Source: Halobacillus karajensis
GTDB taxonomy: Bacteria > Bacillota > Bacilli > Bacillales > Halobacillaceae
DNA: 64,000 nucleotides
NCBI RefSeq assembly: GCF_900108515.1
Contig: NZ_FNWW01000001.1
Location: 186,001-250,000, forward strand
Direction: 5' to 3'
The translations under genes and the position numbers were made by a program. The notes beneath the pieces are model-generated. The model did not search any database, had not been told where the DNA came from, and worked only from the letters and a program-made list of their open reading frames with translations. Below are positions 61,528 through 64,000 of the stretch, in pieces (position 1 is the first letter of the stretch; each line of letters opens with the position of its first letter).

Positions 61528-62568
61528 TTACACTTTTTCCAAACTGGAAATCCGCTGAATTTGCTTTGTCTCATTTGCCTCTAGTGCAGCTAGAATAACC
61601 TTTAGTGACTTCATCCCTTCTTCACCTGTAATTAATGGTGCACAACGGTTTTGCAACGATTCAATGAAATGGTTAATGACATGTGTCGTCGTTTGCCCAC
61701 CTTCCTCATTTGTTTGAATCTTATCTAAACGATGGTGTACACTTTCACCATTTTTATAGTGGACCTGCAAGGAGTAATCAGGATCGTTTTCCAGCTGCAT
61801 GATCCCTTTTTCACCATAAATCACTGTAGAGTTATCGCTACCTCCCACATAGGACCAGCTGGCTGTTAAGGTACCGACTAAACCCGATTCCATTTTCAAA
61901 ATACAAACCGCGTTATCGTCGACCTCTGTCTGGTCTTTGGCGGATGTTTGAACAAAAGCTCCCACTTCCGTAACCTCCCCCAGCAAGTAACGGATGAGGT
62001 CGGCCTTATGTACCCCAAGGTCTCCCATTGCTCCTACAAAAGCTTTTTCTTTGTCAAAGAACCAGCTATTCTCCCCGTCAATGCTCCAGTTTTCCGGCCC
62101 GCCGTGCCCAAAGGTAGTGCGGAAGGTGTAAATCTTCCCTAAGTCTCCACGTTCAAGAATCTCTTTCGCTTTCTGATGAGAAGAGACAAAACGCTGATTG
62201 TGGGCAATCATCAATGTTTTTTGACTCAAGGCTGCCGCTCTGTTCATCGCCTCCGCTTCCTCAGTAGAAACAGCCATCGGTTTTTCACATAAAACATGTT
62301 TCCCGGCATTTAAAGATTCAATGGTGACCGGGGCGTGCAAATAATTAGGTAAGCAGACACTAACAGCATCCACCTCGTCGAGTTTTACGACTTCCCCGTA
62401 ATCCGTAAAAGCTTTTGCTCCATATTTCTTGGCCATCTCCTCTGCCCGGCTTTCCACCACATCGCAAACAGCTGCGATTTCAACATGTGGATTCGCTTGA
62501 TATTCCGGCAAGTGACGTTTTTGAGCGATACTTCCACAACCAATGACAGCAACTTTGAATTTTTCCAT
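61528..62568 (-). CDS. Gfo/Idh/MocA-family oxidoreductase (copy 1)
   Basis: 346 aa NAD(P)-dependent sugar dehydrogenase family. The Rossmann loop is VAVIGCGSIAQKRHLP, followed by LPNYLHAP and the signature lysine motif HVLCEKPMAV near residue 95. In the C-terminal sheet domain GDLGVHKADLIRYLL supplies the catalytic aspartate and histidine. Weak GGATG precedes the ATG. It is last in a group with a second oxidoreductase and a sugar ABC permease. Known members oxidise inositol, glucose or xylose, so it is one candidate for the missing xylose dehydrogenase of the Weimberg route; this is not shown by sequence. Confidence 0.88.
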   Translation of the reverse strand: MEKFKVAVIGCGSIAQKRHLPEYQANPHVEIAAVCDVVESRAEEMAKKYGAKAFTDYGEVVKLDEVDAVSVCLPNYLHAPVTIESLNAGKHVLCEKPMAVSTEEAEAMNRAAALSQKTLMIAHNQRFVSSHQKAKEILERGDLGKIYTFRTTFGHGGPENWSIDGENSWFFDKEKAFVGAMGDLGVHKADLIRYLLGEVTEVGAFVQTSAKDQTEVDDNAVCILKMESGLVGTLTASWSYVGGSDNSTVIYGEKGIMQLENDPDYSLQVHYKNGESVHHRLDKIQTNEEGGQTTTHVINHFIESLQNRCAPLITGEEGMKSLKVILAALEANETKQIQRISSLEKV

Positions 62569-62587
62569 TAAATATTACATCCTTTCA

Positions 62588-63673
62588 TCATTTAGATTCC
62601 CATTCAAGTAAAGAAGAAGGAGTATCAGCACTTAGCAGTAACACCTGTTTACCTGAGGCGGAAGATTCATGAAATGCGTGCATCACTTCTAATACGTGCA
62701 GGGCTTGTTGACCATCGGCTTCAAACGGAGTTTGCTTCTGAATGGAATCCACCATATGAACGACTCCTAATCCTCGACTGTTTTCGGTATGAGGATACGT
62801 TAATTGGACCTCTTCCCACTTTTCTTCACCCTTTTTCTTCACTAAAACAGGTCCACCGAATGTATTTGGATCCGGCACTTTCAATGTTCCTTCACTGCCG
62901 TAGATTTCAATGAAGGGCATGTCCGTGGCAGGTACGTCAAAACTCATCGTCATGGAAACGATAGGACCCTTTGCGAATTCCAGAACTCCAGAGTAATGAG
63001 TGGGAGTTTTTACATCTATCACGTTCCCTTCTTTAGGACCCTTCATGATTCTTCGTTCGGAAGGATGGATCTTGGCCTTTGCCATCACTGAGCGAATAGG
63101 TCCTAACAGTTGGATAAGTGTGGTTAAATAGTATGGCCCCATATCAAATAACGGTCCTCCACCTTCTTGGTAGAAAAATTCCGGGTCTGCATGCCAACGC
63201 TCAGGTCCAAGTTTCATCATGTATGCTGAACCAGCTACCGGGGTACCGATCATCCCTTGTTGCATGACATCCAAACAGGTTTGAATACCTGCTCCTAAAA
63301 AAGTATCCGGAGCTGCTCCAACATGTAAGTTTCTTTCTTCTGCTAAATTAATAATCTTATGCCCATCATCAAGGGAAACAGCAAGCGGCTTTTCACTATA
63401 TACGTGCTTATCGTGGAGTAAGGATTCAATGATAATATCTGCATGCGACTGTGGGGGAGTCAAGTTGATGATGAGGTCGATATCTGGGCGGTCAAGCAAT
63501 TCATCTACCGAAAGGGCAAGAGGAATATGATACAACTCCGCTTTCCTTTTGGCCCGATTTATATCAATGTCTGCACATGCAACAATATCAAAAGCGGCAT
63601 AACTTATGCTGTTCTTAAAATAAATATCACTGATATTCCCACACCCGACAATGCCCACCTTAAATGGTTCCAA
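62588..63673 (-). CDS. Gfo/Idh/MocA-family oxidoreductase (copy 2)
   Basis: About 361 aa. The cofactor loop VGIVGCGNISDIYFKN, the signature motif HVYSEKPLAVS, and the C-terminal GGGPLFDMGPYYLTTLIQLLG with catalytic residues are visible. The start is likely the TTG at 63673 with CGAGGTG upstream; a GTG at 63682 overlaps that site. It lies 20 bases after the ABC permease gene and 19 bases before copy 1. Two such enzymes beside one transporter suggest a paired oxidation and reduction of an imported sugar or sugar derivative. Confidence 0.86.
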   Translation of the reverse strand: MEPFKVGIVGCGNISDIYFKNSISYAAFDIVACADIDINRAKRKAELYHIPLALSVDELLDRPDIDLIINLTPPQSHADIIIESLLHDKHVYSEKPLAVSLDDGHKIINLAEERNLHVGAAPDTFLGAGIQTCLDVMQQGMIGTPVAGSAYMMKLGPERWHADPEFFYQEGGGPLFDMGPYYLTTLIQLLGPIRSVMAKAKIHPSERRIMKGPKEGNVIDVKTPTHYSGVLEFAKGPIVSMTMSFDVPATDMPFIEIYGSEGTLKVPDPNTFGGPVLVKKKGEEKWEEVQLTYPHTENSRGLGVVHMVDSIQKQTPFEADGQQALHVLEVMHAFHESSASGKQVLLLSADTPSSLLEWESK

Positions 63674-63692
63674 TAAGAACACCTCGCCTTCC

Positions 63693-64000
63693 TTATTCTT
63701 TAACAGCTCCCCCAGCTAGTCCTTTGACCACTTTTTCCTGGGAGAACAAGTAAATCATCAAAATTGGTAAACTTGCTAATGTCAACGCAGCCATGAGACC
63801 TGGAATGTTTACAGAGAACTCGCCTCTGAAATCCTGTAATCCTAACGGCAATGTCATACTTTCTGGACTCGAAATCAAGACAAGAGCGAAGATGAACTCA
63901 TTCCATAAATGAATGAAGTTATAGATCAATACGGTCATCAATGCTGGTGTCAACATGGGGAGAATCACTCGCCAAAACACTCCGAAATGGGTACATCCAT
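63693..64000 (-). CDS. Carbohydrate ABC transporter permease, C-terminal part (cut by window edge)
   Basis: About 102 codons of a MalG-type permease, entering from beyond 64000 within the EAA loop (GCTHFGVFWRVILPML). The tail LFSQEKVVKGLAGGAVKE and the stretch NFIHLWNEFIFALVL resemble the permease at 55850 closely. It should belong to a further CUT1 sugar importer encoded past the window, on the same transcript as the two oxidoreductases. Confidence 0.9.
   Translation of the reverse strand, partial: GCTHFGVFWRVILPMLTPALMTVLIYNFIHLWNEFIFALVLISSPESMTLPLGLQDFRGEFSVNIPGLMAALTLASLPILMIYLFSQEKVVKGLAGGAVKE

Noticed and set aside
1-64000. CRISPR arrays, tRNA or rRNA genes, prophage or insertion sequences
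   Set aside because: No regularly spaced repeats, cloverleaf sequences, integrase or transposase genes were seen on either strand.

Overview
The window reads as chromosome of a low-to-medium GC Gram-positive, almost certainly a Bacillaceae member and probably a halophilic/halotolerant genus of the Halobacillus type. The family call rests on AGGAGG-type ribosome sites with frequent GTG/TTG starts, an AdeR-Ald pair, a thermolysin-type protease, LCP and YvbJ-like proteins, sigma-A promoters and cre (CcpA) boxes. The genus is only an inference. I see no rRNA, tRNA, CRISPR array, prophage or intact insertion sequence. Nearly everything is carbon acquisition and catabolism, with many transporters each beside its own regulator.

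Layout. 1-6.3 kb (minus): a MurNAc/amino-sugar operon (BadF-type kinase, MurQ etherase, sugar ABC transporter, RpiR regulator) behind a consensus promoter. 6.4-11.5 kb: YkvI-like membrane protein, then AdeR, alanine dehydrogenase and alanine racemase. 11.8-14.8 kb: secreted M4 protease and M14 carboxypeptidase. 15-17.2 kb: two zinc-ribbon membrane proteins. 17.4-17.7 kb: relics of chrA and ggt. 17.7-21.4 kb: CdaR regulator, glycerate kinase and GntP permease. 21.9-26.1 kb: LCP protein, then zwf-gnd. 26.5-32.2 kb: tripartite tricarboxylate transporter TctCBA behind a CitA/CitB-type two-component system. 32.4-33.7 kb: guanine-type riboswitch in front of a nucleosidase lipoprotein. 33.7-41.0 kb: a six-gene operon with a PanF-like symporter, opposed by a GntR/FadR regulator. 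41.1-63.7 kb and beyond: a large xylose/xylan region.

The 33.7-41.0 kb operon is the most unusual system. Its gene content (PanF-like Na+/pantothenate symporter with YhdT, M20 amidohydrolase, SDR, aldehyde dehydrogenase, and a tartrate/D-malate-type decarboxylating dehydrogenase) matches step for step the biochemically known degradation of pantothenate through pantoate, 4-dehydropantoate and 3,3-dimethylmalate to 2-oxoisovalerate. I propose it as a pantothenate catabolic operon; this is inference from family and order, not proof.

The xylose region holds two routes side by side: the isomerase route (xylA, xylB, XylE-type symporter, two GH43 xylosidases, two XylR repressors, xylo-oligosaccharide ABC transporter) and most of the oxidative Weimberg route (YjhG-type xylonate dehydratase, 2-keto-3-deoxypentonate dehydratase, 2-oxoglutarate semialdehyde dehydrogenase) with an IclR regulator. 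Three matching XylR-type operators mark the first set. One 17-bp palindrome, found before two separate Weimberg genes, marks the second. The window ends inside another sugar ABC permease preceded by two Gfo/Idh/MocA oxidoreductases.
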